DNA of 64,000 nt, taken from Toxotes chatareus (taxonomy: Eukaryota; Chordata; Actinopteri; Toxotidae). The DNA is taken from assembly GCA_016801885.1 (NCBI GenBank), contig JAFBJY010000298.1:1-64000 (forward strand), given 5' to 3'. Under the pieces are notes generated by a model. That model searched no databases, was not told where the DNA came from, and was given only the letters and a program-made list of their open reading frames with translations. The position numbers and the translations under genes were made by a program. Every line of letters starts with the position of its first letter. The first letter of the stretch is position 1. This document shows positions 35,456 through 47,290 of the stretch, piece by piece.

Positions 35456-35990
35456 GCAGCAGTGCAGCCATCCCCTACTACCCTGGAACATTGTGTTCCC
35501 AGAATGCAGGTTTACTTGTGGTTCCTAAAGTCTCCAATAGAGAGAATGGGAGACAGAGCCCTCAGATATCAGGCTCCTCTACTGTGGAACCATCTACTAG
35601 TTTGGGTCTTGGAGGTAGATGCCCTCTCCATGTTTAAGAGGAGGCTTCAAACTTTCCCTTGTGATGAACCTTATAGTCAGAGCTGAGTAAGGCTTTCCTG
35701 AATGAGCCACTAGTTATGCTGCTATAGGTCTACACTGCTGGAAGACTTCACATGATGCACTGATTTCCTCTCTCCTCCTCTGCCTCTCCATCTGTACACA
35801 TTCATATCCCATTAATGTATGTTACTAACTTGGCTTCTTCTCTCTCCCATGGTGTTGTGCTTTCTCGTCTCTGCAGTTACTTCCACCTCCAGAGCTGCAG
35901 AGTCTGGATCTGTGGCTGCAGACAAACTACTGTTCCACATGCAAAGCACTGGTGGTTGATCTTCAACATAAATGATAAAAAGACTTGGAG
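35456..35990 (+). mobile_element. LINE 3' fragment, plus strand
   Basis: The frame at 35429-35686 reads R-M-G-D-R-A-L-R-Y-Q-A-P-L-L-W-N-H, similar to the C-terminus of the LINE at 30928-33690 (R-M-G-G-R-A-F-S-Y-Q-A-P-L-L-W-N-Q). It is on the opposite strand. A typical fish L2-like 3' UTR follows (cattcatatcccattaatgt, then cttcttctctctcccatggt). Frameshifts split the coding remnant. A second copy is at 52075-52625. Confidence 0.8.
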
Positions 35991-36413
35991 GACGCCTGTT
36001 TCAACTATATAAGTCAGACTGCTGAAGCCTCATGTTTGCTTCTTTTGAACTTTGGAAGTCCTTTTAACACAGGACATGGACTGTGGATTTTATGCTCCAT
36101 CATTTAGGAGGATCCAAAGCAACAACCACAAATGATTTCAATTTACATAAAAGCATGTGAATGTTTTTGAACATTTGAAGTTTAAAAGACAAACTTGTAA
36201 AAAAATAGGCACCTTTCCTTTAACACAAACCATAATGCTTTGAACCAAAAATGGAAACCTAAGTTGACAATAGGAAAATCTCACAGATACAATCAGCATA
36301 AATAAACTGAACATGTACTGAAACCTTTGGGCTGAAGTTCTTGTGTGATTAGACATCATGCCAATTTAACAAACATCCCACTGAACTGAAACACTGACAT
36401 CAACTAAAAAAGG
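35991..36413. other. Gene-free stretch
   Basis: No gene or clear repeat is visible. A near-identical counterpart lies at about 52626-53040 in the second unit, differing by small indels. Confidence 0.4.
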
Positions 36414-36687
36414 TTTTGACTTACTGAAAACCTTGGAGCTGATCTGGACTTTCCTGTAGTGTCCTCTTGTCCTTGTAACAGCAGTAGCTCCTCCCTTCCT
36501 TGTCAATAATTGTGCAGAAATATCTGAGTGCTTCTTTCTTCCTAAATCATGAGCAAGTCCTGTCCAGTCCAACTGTTTCTGCTCCTGTTTGACTTCTCAA
36601 CTTGTCTCTGGCTGTGTGTCCACTTACTGCAGCCTGTGACATCAGACTGTAGAATGTTGATACATCAAAGGCATCAAAGGACAAACA

Positions 36688-36786
<99 letters not shown>

Positions 36787-36905
36787 TCTCGTCTTAATAT
36801 AGTTGTGAGGATACATGTTGCCATAATGCATTCCCTTGCCCCTTAACCTAACCTTAACCATCATAACTGAAAGCCTAACATTAACCAAAACATAACCCAT
36901 ACTAA
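36414..36905. repeat. Interspersed repeat copy 2 with CT/CA microsatellite (empty hAT site)
   Basis: This matches the sequence around 915-1910 but without the hAT element; the intact target gtttctgc is at 36575-36582. It leads into (CT)n at 36688-36706 and (CA)n to 36784. A gttgtgaggatac segment follows, then cctaacctaaccttaacc words, a pattern often found next to CA repeats in fish. Confidence 0.85.
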
Positions 36906-37740
36906 TGATTTTCAATCTTCTCAAAAATACCAAATGAATTACAACAATAAGCACTCAGGACCATTCAGCTGGGTTGGTGAATTCAGCACCAAGGACAGCA
37001 GCAGCTGAACTGTACACAACTACATGTACTAACACACAGCAAATTCACAAAGTACTAAAATCTGGAGTCAGGCAAAAAAAAGTGAGTCCCTGGAGTTCAC
37101 GACGCATTATATCGCGGCATGAGCAGCACAAGGAACGTCGTCACAAGGCTGGTAAGAGCATGATTTTTATCAGAAAGTACTTTAAATGCGTGATATTTTG
37201 TCATTGTTCTCACTTTATCTACTTACATAGTACCGCTAATGACTGCGAACTTGATGTTGAACGTAACCCCATTGCTTTTACTCCATTATTTAGAGCAAGT
37301 AGCTCCCGCAGCATTAGTTAGCTAACTGTTCTTAGCTGCCATTGTGGAGCTGTTAGCTTTCACTCAAACGTTAATGTCGGCCATACTGTCTGTGGCATGT
37401 GATGTGTCTGTATGACGGTAATGACAAACTGTTTGATAAGCTTCACAAATTAATGACGACGCGCATCTTGAAGGTAATTAATACTATTTTGGAAATAACC
37501 ATCCAACAATGCAACCGCATGTCGGTGTTTTAAGAGAATAATTTCCGGCTCAACGGCGCAGACGCAGCTGAAAAGTCAGTTTTGGCTAGCATGCTAACAG
37601 CTGAGCTTATAAACTGTAGCCTTGCTGTTTTGAACAGCGGTGAGAAACGTGTATTTTAACAGTGTGTTGTTGGGATAAACTTTAACTTGAACATGTTATT
37701 CTCAGACATATGACATTTTCTTCCTTTATGTCAAGCCAAC
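36906..37740 (+). promoter_or_regulatory. CpG-containing 5' region and leader exon of the SAMD3-like gene
   Basis: Compared with its AT-rich surroundings, 37095-37660 has many CpG sites (acgacgcattatatcgcggc, gacgacgcgcatc, acggcgcagacgcag). This suggests an unmethylated promoter. A candidate non-coding exon ends at 37151 with a good donor (ggctg|gtaaga). The first coding exon starts at 37741. The transcription start cannot be fixed from sequence. Confidence 0.45.
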
Positions 37741-40539
37741 ATGTTGATCAAAGTACAACATGGAGGGAAGAAGAAGTACATTAAACTGGAAGAGGCTTGC
37801 TTCTCAGATTTTCTCAGTGCAGGTCAGTCAGATGTTTAGTATTAAATGAATAAAGATGTAAACATGTTGTAACGTGGAGTTGTTATGGTATAGTCCAGCA
37901 GAAGTTTCTTATCCCAGAGACTACAACACTGAAAGTCACAGATCAACAGGGAGCAGAGGTGGATGAGGATGTTTCAAAGATCTGTGTTTTTTCATCTACA
38001 GTGATGATGGTAGGACATTTAAAAATTCATATTTTCCTGCACCTATATTTTGAGAGATTTGTATCTTGACACAGACAAAAATATGTGATTGTGAGAAGTG
38101 GATGATAAGAATTCCAAAGTACAGTATTTAATCAGTTCATATGAAGCTGTATGTGTTGTCTGCATTTCAGACCTCCCATCTACTGAAGCATCTATGAACC
38201 TGGCTGATCGTTCAGACCTGACAGAATATGTGACCCTCACTACTTGTGGTAAGCAGAGTTATAGGTAATGGTGATGTTTTGTCTTGAGACAGGTAATATC
38301 CAGCCAGGTATGTGATATAGTTTGAATGTGCTGGACTTTAGATTTTATTTGCCTTATACTTGTGTGTGTGTGTGTGTGATCTTCAGATCTAAGTGTCCTG
38401 CAGCAAGGGTGTGAAGGCTCCTCCTCTCCAAGTCTGACAGATACACTGTCAGTCTCAAGCACTTTAAGCAGAGACACAAGTGATTCTGGATGCCAGCCTT
38501 TGATGGACAGTGTGCTTGCAAAAAATGTAATTGTTTTCCAACTTGTATACAACTAGATTTTAATCATTATTTATTAGACATAATTCCTAAAAAAATAATA
38601 TGTACAGGTATTAAATGAATGTATTTGCTTACAACATAGATCTAAGTGTAGCTGTAAATATGTTTATAATGTTTTCTTTTTAGCCGCCTGGTTAGCTCAG
38701 TTGGTAGAGCATGAGACTCAACCTCTCAGGCTCGTGGGTTTGAATCCCACTCGGGTGGCACCACCTCCCATGGGCTCACCACCCGTGGAGGTGCCATAGG
38801 CCTCGGTGCATTGTGAATTGGGCGGGCTGCCCCGTGACCTGGGCCTGGACCCAGATAAGCGGCACATGACTTGTTTTCTTTTTTAGAATGTGGAGCAAAT
38901 TCTTACTTCTAAACCAGCAGAGATGACTGTGATTAAAGAGTATGAAGAGACTGGAAGTTTGAAATATTCCACCACACGGTTACTGGTTAATATTATTGTC
39001 GCTCACATGCATGGAAAAGAAGGGTAAGAGGCTTCAACTTAATCCTGTATCCTTTTATAAAAACAGACAAAAATGGTAAGAGATTTTTTTTCCTGCTTGC
39101 AGGAGAGCTGTTAGTAAAGCAACAAGAGTTTCATGCCCTTGGGATTGTTTCACTTTCCCCATCTTTGAAAGACTCATACTCCAAAAATGATATGTAAGTT
39201 TAACTCCCTTGTTTGCATATAAGCAACATACAGTATTTGTTCCTCTTCATCCCAGAGTAGAGTGGAGCTAAAAGGACGTCCCACATCATCCAGAACATAT
39301 GATGATCAGCCAATCAGAGATGAATGCATGGAAGCCATATCTCTCCTTCACCACACAGCTGATCCTGACTTAGTGTCCCAGAGGATGAGAGAAACCTTCT
39401 ACTACCGTCAGCAGATTCTTCATGACCCACAGTGGTCAGCTGATGTATTACACGTTTCCACGTTTCTTGGATGTCATGGGACAGGTTAGTATTAAAAATA
39501 TTGGTTTATTTTAAACGTTTGAAAATGTTGTTTTCTCTTTTTATTTTAGATTTTGCCAGACTTCTCACTGATGTTTGGAGCAGAGGTTGCTTCAAGGTTC
39601 CCTGAAAAATGGAACAGCAGTTTTAAATATAAAGTTATCAAGGAGGCAGGAACCTGAAAGAGACGTCTCTCTTAAAACAACAACTGAAAGCTGCTCTGAA
39701 TGAAGGATCTGACACTGCTGATGAAGCAGGTACAGTTATCATCAGAATAGTAATGCAGTTATGTGAGTCGTCCAACAGTCATCAGTTTATTGTGTTTTTA
39801 TTGATTTATTTTACAAAAGCATCTCTGAGTCTAAATAGGCCACTTAAGTCTGCAGTTAAGATTCAGTGTGAGGGCTGAACATTGCTTTGCTCTCCAGCAC
39901 AGATTTATAATGACTGGGCCATTAATAGTTGTTATATGTGTATATGTTTAAGATCATAGTAAAACCATTAGAACAATGCACAGAGCAATATCATAAACAC
40001 ACTACTTAATATATATAATGAGTGTAAAAGTACTTTTCACTCTGTCCCCAGAGTGGGACAGCAACATGGCTTCTCTTCTGCTGCTGCTTCATCTTCTCAC
40101 TCCACAACCAGCTGGAAGAAAGCGTCCCACAAAGATCAGCGTCGGAGAGACAACGGATCATCTGGTAAAATTTCAGAAGGTTTGTCAAAACTTCCAAATA
40201 CTGTAGATGTTGCTGAGTTTTATAAACACATTTTTGTAAACATGTTTCTCTTGTTTCAGTCATCCCAAAGCCTTGAGGATCATCTCCTGACCACTGAAGG
40301 AACCCATCAGCCATATCTTCTTGCCACAGGAACTTCAAAGACCCAGGTTTTCACCTTTTATATTGTCTTGGACAAAATCTTCTGTCATGTCAGTCATGTA
40401 CATCCTTTGGTGCTTTTGATGAGCTGTTCAAGTCACATTTTGTTTTCAGTGTGAAGTATGATGACGCTCTCTCCAGCCTGTACACATTTTTGCAGACAGA
40501 GTAAAAGAGCTCAGAGCAAAGCTGTTAAACAAACCATAA
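37741..40539 (+). pseudogene. SAMD3-like multi-exon gene, copy A (frameshifted)
   Basis: Ten exons with good splice sites are visible: 37741-37822, 37894-38009, 38171-38248, 38387-38526, 38887-39023, 39103-39193, 39256-39484, 39550-39729, 40052-40179 and 40260-40539. The N-terminus (M-L-I-K-V-Q-H-G-G-K-K-K-Y-I-K-L-E-E) looks like a small ubiquitin- or PB1-like fold. Later exons carry I-K-E-Y-E-E-T-G, H-A-L-G-I-V-S-L, H-H-T-A-D-P and L-L-L-L-L-H-L-L-T-P. The set resembles fish proteins annotated as sterile alpha motif domain-containing 3-like, though I see no SAM domain. Single-base losses shift the frame in exons 2, 7 and 8, and the last exon is shifted and internally deleted. Function is unknown. 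The name is from memory; the exon structure is seen directly. Confidence 0.7.
38683..38872 (+). mobile_element. tRNA-derived SINE inserted at a splice acceptor (copy A)
   Basis: Same SINE as 6546-6744: A-box tagctcagttggtagagc, B-box gggtttgaatccc, and a body ending ggacccagataagcggcaca. It is flanked by near-identical gttttcttttta (38671-38682) and gttttctttttta (38873-38885). That target is the pyrimidine tract of the acceptor for the exon at 38887, so insertion duplicated it. A tttttag now lies at the SINE's 5' edge as well as before the exon. Confidence 0.92.
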
Positions 40540-41454
40540 GTAGCTTATTGAGCCAAAATGTTGAGATGTTTCCTCTGTAATTCATCCTTTGGTTCAGTGT
40601 TGCTTTTGTTCAGGAACCTCAAATGAATTCATGCCATGTATCCAGGTAAAAGTCTCTCTAGTTATTGTGGATTCAGGAGACATCTCATTAAGATACACAG
40701 CTCCATTGATAACACAAGTGTGTCTAACCAGATCCCTTTCAACAACGACACAGAGACAGTAAACAATTCTCAGTCTGTAACTGATGAAATACTTCATCTC
40801 ATTTCCAAAATACTGAAGCAGCTCCTTCAGGTTCTACTCACAACAAAGACGTGTGTGCTTCAGTTATAGCCAAGCTTTTGGGGAGTGGTGAACCAAATAC
40901 TGTAGTTCTTTATACAACTGAAAATTTAGAGGAATTTGTCAAGCAGGTTATCAAGCAGCTATCACTGGGAATGCCTGTCCTTAAAACAGTTGAGTCTGGT
41001 CCAGTTAAAATGTGTTCAGTTGAAACACTGGATTTTTCTGGAGATATAACAGCATCTCTTCACCTTGATTCTGAAGCCATCGTCTGTGTCACACAGTGGG
41101 TGAAATGCTGTGGAGCTGAGTATCGTGTTGGACTCTTTGTGTGCACTGGTACTGATGAAAACATGAACCATTGTTCAGCAAAATAACATCAATTATTTTG
41201 CACAAAGTGTTTTTTGTTTTGAGCATGAAACTTGTTTCCATGATCACTTCCATGCTTTTCAAGTGAGTGACACTACACAGAGTGAACTGATTCTAGAAAG
41301 GGAGATTAAGATATTTCAAATGGTTTGATGCTCAGATGTCATATGGTTGTGATTCATAATGTTATGTTGTATCAGAGAGTTGTATAATCTGATTTCTAAT
41401 CTGAATGAGTTCTCTTACTGTTTTATACTTGAACTGTAAAGTGAGTAGTCGTCT
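40540..41454 (+). pseudogene. Unrecognised coding remnant downstream of the SAMD3-like gene
   Basis: Frame 40636-40869 (77 residues) overlaps and continues in another phase as 40851-41186 (111 residues). The join reads through L-K-Q-L-L-Q-V-L-L-T-T-K-T-C, then A-S-V-I-A-K-L-L-G-S-G-E-P-N-T-V-V-L-Y-T. The composition is protein-like and the second copy (56644-57050) keeps the same residues, although that may only reflect the block duplication. I do not recognise the family. It could be the end of a TE-encoded protein or another gene remnant. No domain is claimed. Confidence 0.4.
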
Positions 41455-43990
41455 ACCTCAAATCAAATCAAAGAACTTTATTTGTCCCCTGGGGGGCAAT
41501 TCAAGGCACATGAACAGTTTACACAGTCCACACAATAATAGCATGGGGGGGGTGGTAGGGAGTTGAGGAGCAGAACAGCTCTGCAAATGAAGGTTGTTCT
41601 TCTCCTCTGAGTCCTGCATGTGCTGTCCTCAGTGTCTGCTGCTCACACAGTGTTCAGTGATCTAAGTGGAAGACCAATGATTTAGGAGCAGACCTTGTCT
41701 GTGCTCTGCAGATGGTTCCTGTTCTGAAGAGAGATGGAGTGCAATCAGCAGGTTATAGAGAATGTCATGATACTCTCTATGAAGGAGTGACAGAATGTCC
41801 TCAGAATGGTGCTGTTGACCCTCGGCTTCCCGTGGATTGTGCTGACAGATGTTGTAACCAGCTCCCTCTGCTTTCTAGAGAAGGTCACCACCATCTGCTT
41901 TGTCTTCTCCACGTTCAGCTCCGAGCTGGAGTGCTGGGCCAGGGTGGTGAGAGCAGCCTGAGAGCAGGGACAGGAGAACTGTGTCATCAGCGTATTTAAC
42001 CAGATGACACTCTGGGTGGGTGGACCTGCAGTCATCGGTGTATAGAATGAAAAGCAGAGGAGAGAGGACACAGCCCTGAGGGGAACTGGTGGAGGTGAAG
42101 ATGAGGTCTGAGAGGATGTTATTGACCAGCACTCTCTGTGATCTGTTGGTCAGGAAGTTTATGACCCAATGGATTAGTTGCTCCAGCAGGTGGAAACGAT
42201 GGTGTAGTTTCTCTGCAAGGATGTGTGGCTGCAGGGTGTTGAATGCAGAGGAGAAATCTGGAACAGCAGCTGCAGCACACCTCCCAGCTGCTCTGCACAG
42301 TGCCGTAAGACATGTCCACTGATATTGTCAGGACCAGGTGTTGTGGTTGTTTTGGTCCTCTTCAGAGCTCTTACCACCTCCACTGTGCTGAAGGATAATT
42401 CCACTTCAGCATTAGTGAGGGAGGAGATAAAGGTTTCTGTTTTGGAGGTGTTGTCTGTTTCAAATCTGGAGAAGAAGGAGTTGAGGTCGTTGGGGAGGGA
42501 AGCTGGGCTGCTGCCTTCCACCTGGGGGTGTGTGTGGGGTGCCTTCCTGTGAGTGGTGTTTGTATTATTTACAGCAGCCATGTTCTTAATCCCCTGCCAA
42601 GCTGAGCGTAGATTTCCTTCAGTGAATTTTTCCTCCACCTTAGTCTTATACGCTGTCTTGGCTTTTCTGATGGCAGCTTTCACCTCTCTGTTCACCTCCT
42701 TTTTTCAGATTCAGTACCAGTGAAGAAGATTCTTTTTGTTGAGGATTTCCTTGAGCTCTTTGGTTATCCAGGGTTTGTTGTTGGGGAAGATGGTGACCTG
42801 TTTGGAGGGAATGATGTTGTCCACACAGAAAGAAATGTATGATGACACAGCATCTACTTGCTCTCTGATGTCACTGGTGGATGCCAGGATGTTGTCCCAG
42901 GCTGTGGTTTCAAAGCATCCCTGCAGAGTGGCAATGCTGTCATTAGTCCATTGCTTGATGTTTTTGACTGTCCTCTCTATTCTCCTTATGACCAGGATGT
43001 AGGCTGGTGCCAACAGGATGGTGTGGTGGTCTGCGGAGCCCAGAGGAGGAAGAGCAATAGACTTATAGGCATTGGGGATAGATCCATAACATTTATCCAG
43101 TGTTTTCTTTAGTTGGATCGTGCAGGTGATGTACTGCTGAAATCCTTTCAGTGATTTGTCAACTGTGCAGTGATTGAAGTCACCCAGTATGAATTTAGGA
43201 GAGTCTGGTGACGTGAGTTCTAGTCTGTTTACAGTGTCCTTTATGTGTTCAGCAGCTGCAGTTGCATTTGCTCTGGGATGAATGTAAACCAGGATGAAGA
43301 AGAGCTGAGGGAATTCCCTTGGAAGATAGAAGGGGCGAAGAGAGACGCCCAGAAGCTCAATGTCTGCATTGCACAGCTTCTCTCTGACGACGACCGTGGA
43401 GCACCAGCATGTGTTTACGTAGAAACACACACCTCCGCCATGTAGCTTCCCAGTGCGTTCTGTGTCCCGGTCGAGTCGGATCCGGGGGCAAAGCCGTCGA
43501 TGTGCAGCGTGTCATCACTGTCATTATTGCCAAGCCAAGTTTCTGTGAAAGCGAGCACTGATGCAGTTCTATATCCGTGCATGTAGTTAACATTGGCCTG
43601 CAGCTCGTCCACCTTGTTGCTCAAAGAGCGCACATTCACCAGGATGACAGATGTGTGCGCACGATATCTGCATTTGTCCCTCTTCAGTCTAGCTCTAACT
43701 CCGCCCTTTTTCTTCCCCTCCTGGTTACCTTCTTTTTTGTGTTGTTTGTGGAGTCAAAGTCCCGTCGGATTTCCTCAGGGAATGTGTCTTTGTCAGTGGG
43801 CTCGATGGAGGAAGTGCGAGCCGCAGCAGAAAGTCTCTGGAGTAGTGACTCGTTGTCCGGCTGGGAGATTGTGATGGTTGTGGTTTACCATTATCGTGTC
43901 CGCTGATAACCACAAAAATACAAAAGCAGAGTCCATAATAATCCACAGTTGGCCATGTTGCGATCCTTGGTTTGCTCAGAGCTCGTTGTA
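41455..43990 (-). mobile_element. Second LINE (jockey-type), internally deleted, copy A
   Basis: On the minus strand, frames 43639-43415 and 43430-42711 encode an AP-like endonuclease: N-V-R-S-L-S-N-K-V-D-E-L at the start, then T-E-T-W-L, L-G-D-F-N-H-C and the catalytic G-S-A-D-H-H motif. Frame 42695-42174 covers the linker and reverse-transcriptase start (P-G-P-D-N-I-S-G-H-V-L). Frame 42132-41875 carries S-P-Q-G-C-V-L-S-P-L-L-F and the Y-A-D-D-T active site. Several central RT blocks between 42200 and 42130 are missing. The 3' end lies near 41460 with a caaatcaaatcaaag tail. The element is inactive. The clade is not assigned beyond jockey-like. Confidence 0.88.
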
Positions 43991-45785
43991 ATCCGTGGGT
44001 ACAGACATTTTATTATGCAGTAATGTGCTGTTTACAGTGTTTTGTGCAACTTCACAAATGTTTTTCATTGACATTATTTTCTGCCTGTTTGCTGTTAAAT
44101 TTTACAGTTTTAAGACAGCAGTTAATTCAAAGCGTCATGTATTGAATTTTTCAATGTATTTTTCACAAATAAAAGCCAAAAAAAAAAAAAATCATCAGGA
44201 TGGTGTTTGGTGGTCATTTTCCCATAAAACTAAATATAATAATAAATTTTAATTCTAAAAACTGTAAATGAAACACATTTTGAGTGTGAGGTGTCAGCAC
44301 TGGAGAAGAGTTTATATCGAAATTAACTAAATTTTAGAGTCACACTCAGTGAGGGATGAGTATTTTAACACCAGGAGGAGTTCAAGTTAGCTCTGTTTCA
44401 GAGTTAAAAATTCAACTCCAGGAACAGAGTTATTTTAACTCTGCCACAGAGTCTATTCGATGGTCACACACATTCACTCAGACTGAGTTGATTTTAACTC
44501 ACAGAGTTTATTCCAGAGGCTAAAATTTGCTGTGTGTGCAGTATTTCCAGCTTTACACATGAACTTGTACAAAAATAAACACTTCTGTAGTGATGAAGAA
44601 AAGTGTCCATGTAACATTTAGGGCTTGACCATGGTTCCTGGCCCCTAAACAGAGGAGGAGCAGAGAAAATGTGGGCCAATAGGAGCTGTTTTAGGGTACT
44701 GAGTAAAGTTGATCATTTTGAATCTGATTTCCAGAAATGTCATCTCTATATTGTTTCCAAACCTCTTTGCACTCACCCCACCAGGGATGGCAGCTGAGAT
44801 GTTCAGATAAACAGAAGTGAACCATGAAGCACGTGCTGGGTTAAACATCATCACTGGCTGACAGATGAAGTCCAGGGTAAGAAAGCTGAGAGCAGAAGAG
44901 GAACTAATTCAGAAAGTGTGATATCATAGAGAGCAGTGGTGGAGGAAGTACTGAAGCTTAGTAATAAAGTAAAAGCACAAATATAAAAGTATTTTTAAAG
45001 TAAAAGGACTCACGCAATGGGTTGTCTCAGTGTTGGGGCTGTGCCATATATATATATTTTTTAATTACTTTATTGATCCCTCCTGGGGAAATTACTCTCT
45101 GCATTTTACCAAGGGGGGAGTTGTAGGTTTCAGCAGTGAGGATCACTTCCTCGTTCAAAAAGCTGCAGTTCCTCGGCTGCCGCTGGGGCTGGTTCAGAAG
45201 TGAGCAGTTCTCTATTGACCCCCATGTTAAAATAACCAACTTTACAGCCTAAAAAAACATATTTACAGCCTGGTACATTTTTTGTTTTTGGTCTCTCTTC
45301 GTCTCTATTACTGTTTATGTCATTCTAATAACATGTTATACTATAATGCAGTTTGTAGTATAATTGAATTATTATATCTGAAGAAAGGCTCCATTGTTTT
45401 TCCCAGTTTAAATGTTCTGCCTGCTTCAGGTTGTGAATTTGATCCTGTACAAGTTCCAGCCATGTTCTCACATGAATGAAATGGCAAATCACAAAATTCA
45501 CCAGCCTCAGCCAATCAGAAATTTGGATTAAATGTTATCTGCAGTACCAGAGTGTGTTCAATAGGGGAGAACACACAGCTCTGTGTTTACTAATGTGGAC
45601 ATCTTCTGAAACATATACAAATCGTTCATTGGGACTAAAGAAGAAGAAGACATATGGTGAATATTAATATGTGTCTTGTGTACTTTGTACAGCAGACACA
45701 TAATGATGCCTCAACTTACTACATAACTCTGAACCTGCAAGATCTGCTCCATTACACCACATGATGGAGCTGATACACTGATGAT
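43991..45785. other. Gene-free stretch with a retroposon tail
   Basis: No gene is visible. Bases 45049-45110 read tatatatattttt, then actttattgatccctcctggggaaatt, the form of a LINE or SINE 3' end. An A-rich run lies at 44178-44191. The matching stretch in the second unit (about 60110-61985) is much noisier, with frequent 1-5 base indels. Confidence 0.5.
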
Positions 45786-46088
45786 TCTCTTTCAGATCCA
45801 GAGGAACACACAGGGATGATGGTGGACTTGACAGTGGAGCTGTTCTCAGAGCAGTTCAGACTGCAGCACTGAGAGTCTTCTCCACTTCTTCTGGTTCCTC
45901 TGTCAGTCACTGCTGGATGAAGCTCTCCTCTCCACTCTACCTCCCAGTAACATGGACCAATCAGAGCCTCTCTACACACAAGCTGCTGCTGCTTCAACCT
46001 CTCTGGATCATCAGGACACAGCTCGTCCTCTCTCACACACACACACCGTCCTCTTCACTCTCTCCTTTAGAAAGATCACTACCTCCAG
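45752..46088 (-). pseudogene. Inverted copy of NLR B30.2 exon
   Basis: The minus-strand exon begins after ctcaacag (46089-46096). It reads the same B30.2 remnant as 23438-23818: R-E-D-E-L-C-P-D-D-P-E-R, C-Y-W-E-V-E-W and S-L-N-C-S-E-N-S-S. Homology to the plus copy ends at 45787. The reading frame then runs into unrelated sequence and stops at 45752. No NACHT exon is linked to it in this orientation, so it cannot form a complete NLR here. Confidence 0.8.
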
Positions 46089-47116
46089 CTGTTGAGAGAA
46101 GAAGACAGACAACAGAGGTGATAAATCAGTGTTTACAGAGACTCACTTCATCAGCTGTCAGTCACTGATGCAGCACATCCAGTATAAAGAGCAGCAGGGA
46201 CTTCAGTCCTGTTCAGAGCAGAAGTGGAGCAGCTGTGTAGTGTAGCAGCTTCTCTCTCAGCTCTCATGTTAACGTATTGGAGTGAAGACACTGAGCTGGA
46301 AGCTCACACACCTGCAGAGACTTTTAGCATCAAGTCTGTTTACTCTGAACATTTCACTCAAGTCCACAGTGGAAATAAACTGCTGAGTCATGAAGCTTCA
46401 TTACTGCACAAACAGTTTAGTGATGGATTCACTGCTGTTACATGTCAACTCATGTTCCATTTAAAGAAAGAGTCTCTGTGTGTTGATGAACATCTGATCT
46501 GCTTCTGAAATATCAGCTGACAAATAAACATGGAGGCTGTCACTGAAAGTATCTGACAGATGGACAGATATACAGATGTGATCACTGGACTTCAGCAGAG
46601 GTTCTGCTCTGTATCAGACCACATGCTGACAAAATGTCATGATGCTTCTCTGAAATCAGAGCCAGTGATTTGCAGGCTGCAGTCAGACTGATCTCAGAGC
46701 TGTGACAAAGATCAAACTCATCAATTCTTTACTGTTGAAATGAGAGAACAAACCGTCTCAGATTAGATGTGATGGTAGGACAGTTGGACCAATGAGGACA
46801 ACTGTCTCTACACATTCTGTGAGGCTGTCAGCTGTGATCCAGCTTTATTTCCTGTTGACATGAACAAGACAACAACAACAACAACAGATCACAATGAGCT
46901 TGTGGCTGCTGTGATTGGCTGACTGTCCTCTGCGTCTCTGTCTTTCTGTCCCATCCTGAGGCCTGTCCCCGTTCTCCTCTCACAGCTTCAATGAGGAAAG
47001 CAGCCACTGAGAAGGTTGGAGGTTTACAGGAGACATTGGGTCTTTGCTTTGATACGAACTGTGTTTAGGACAATACAGCTGAAAGCAGCATGGACTGACT
47101 CCAACCCTCTACTGAC

Positions 47117-47290
47117 CTCAGAGTCTCCAGTCCACAGTCTGGACTCTGCACAAGATCAGACAGATCCTTCACTCCTGAATCCTGCAGCTTGTTGTATCTC
47201 AGGTCCAGGTGTCTCAGATGGGAGGGGTTGGACTTCAGAGCTGAGGCCAGAGAAGCACAGCTGATCTCTGACAACCTGCAGGAACTCAAT
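47117..47290 (-). CDS. LRR exon in inverted NLR arm (intact)
   Basis: A 174-nt minus-strand exon between ctttattcag (47300-47291) and a gtcagt donor (47116-47111). It encodes 58 residues without stops: L-S-S-C-R-L-S-E-I-S-C-A-S-L-A-S-A-L-K-S, then R-Y-N-K-L-Q-D-S-G-V-K-D-L-S-D-L-V. It corresponds to LRR exon 5 of the plus-strand gene (22241-22413) but lacks that exon's 1-nt deletion. It belongs to a partial gene without a NACHT exon in the window. Confidence 0.85.

Noticed and set aside
36835..36905. Telomere-like repeats (cctaacc, taacc words)
   Set aside because: The units are irregular and not tandem ttaggg; the pattern is common beside CA microsatellites in fish and is internal to the sequence.
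38683..38760. Possible tRNA gene (cloverleaf-like head, also at 6660-6744 and 55301-55376)
   Set aside because: It is continuous with a SINE body, is flanked by target duplications, and the arm geometry departs from a true tRNA; three copies share the same tail.
42089..43874. Plus-strand ORFs of 66-109 codons over the second LINE
   Set aside because: They oppose the endonuclease and reverse-transcriptase frames of the minus strand and contain no domain.
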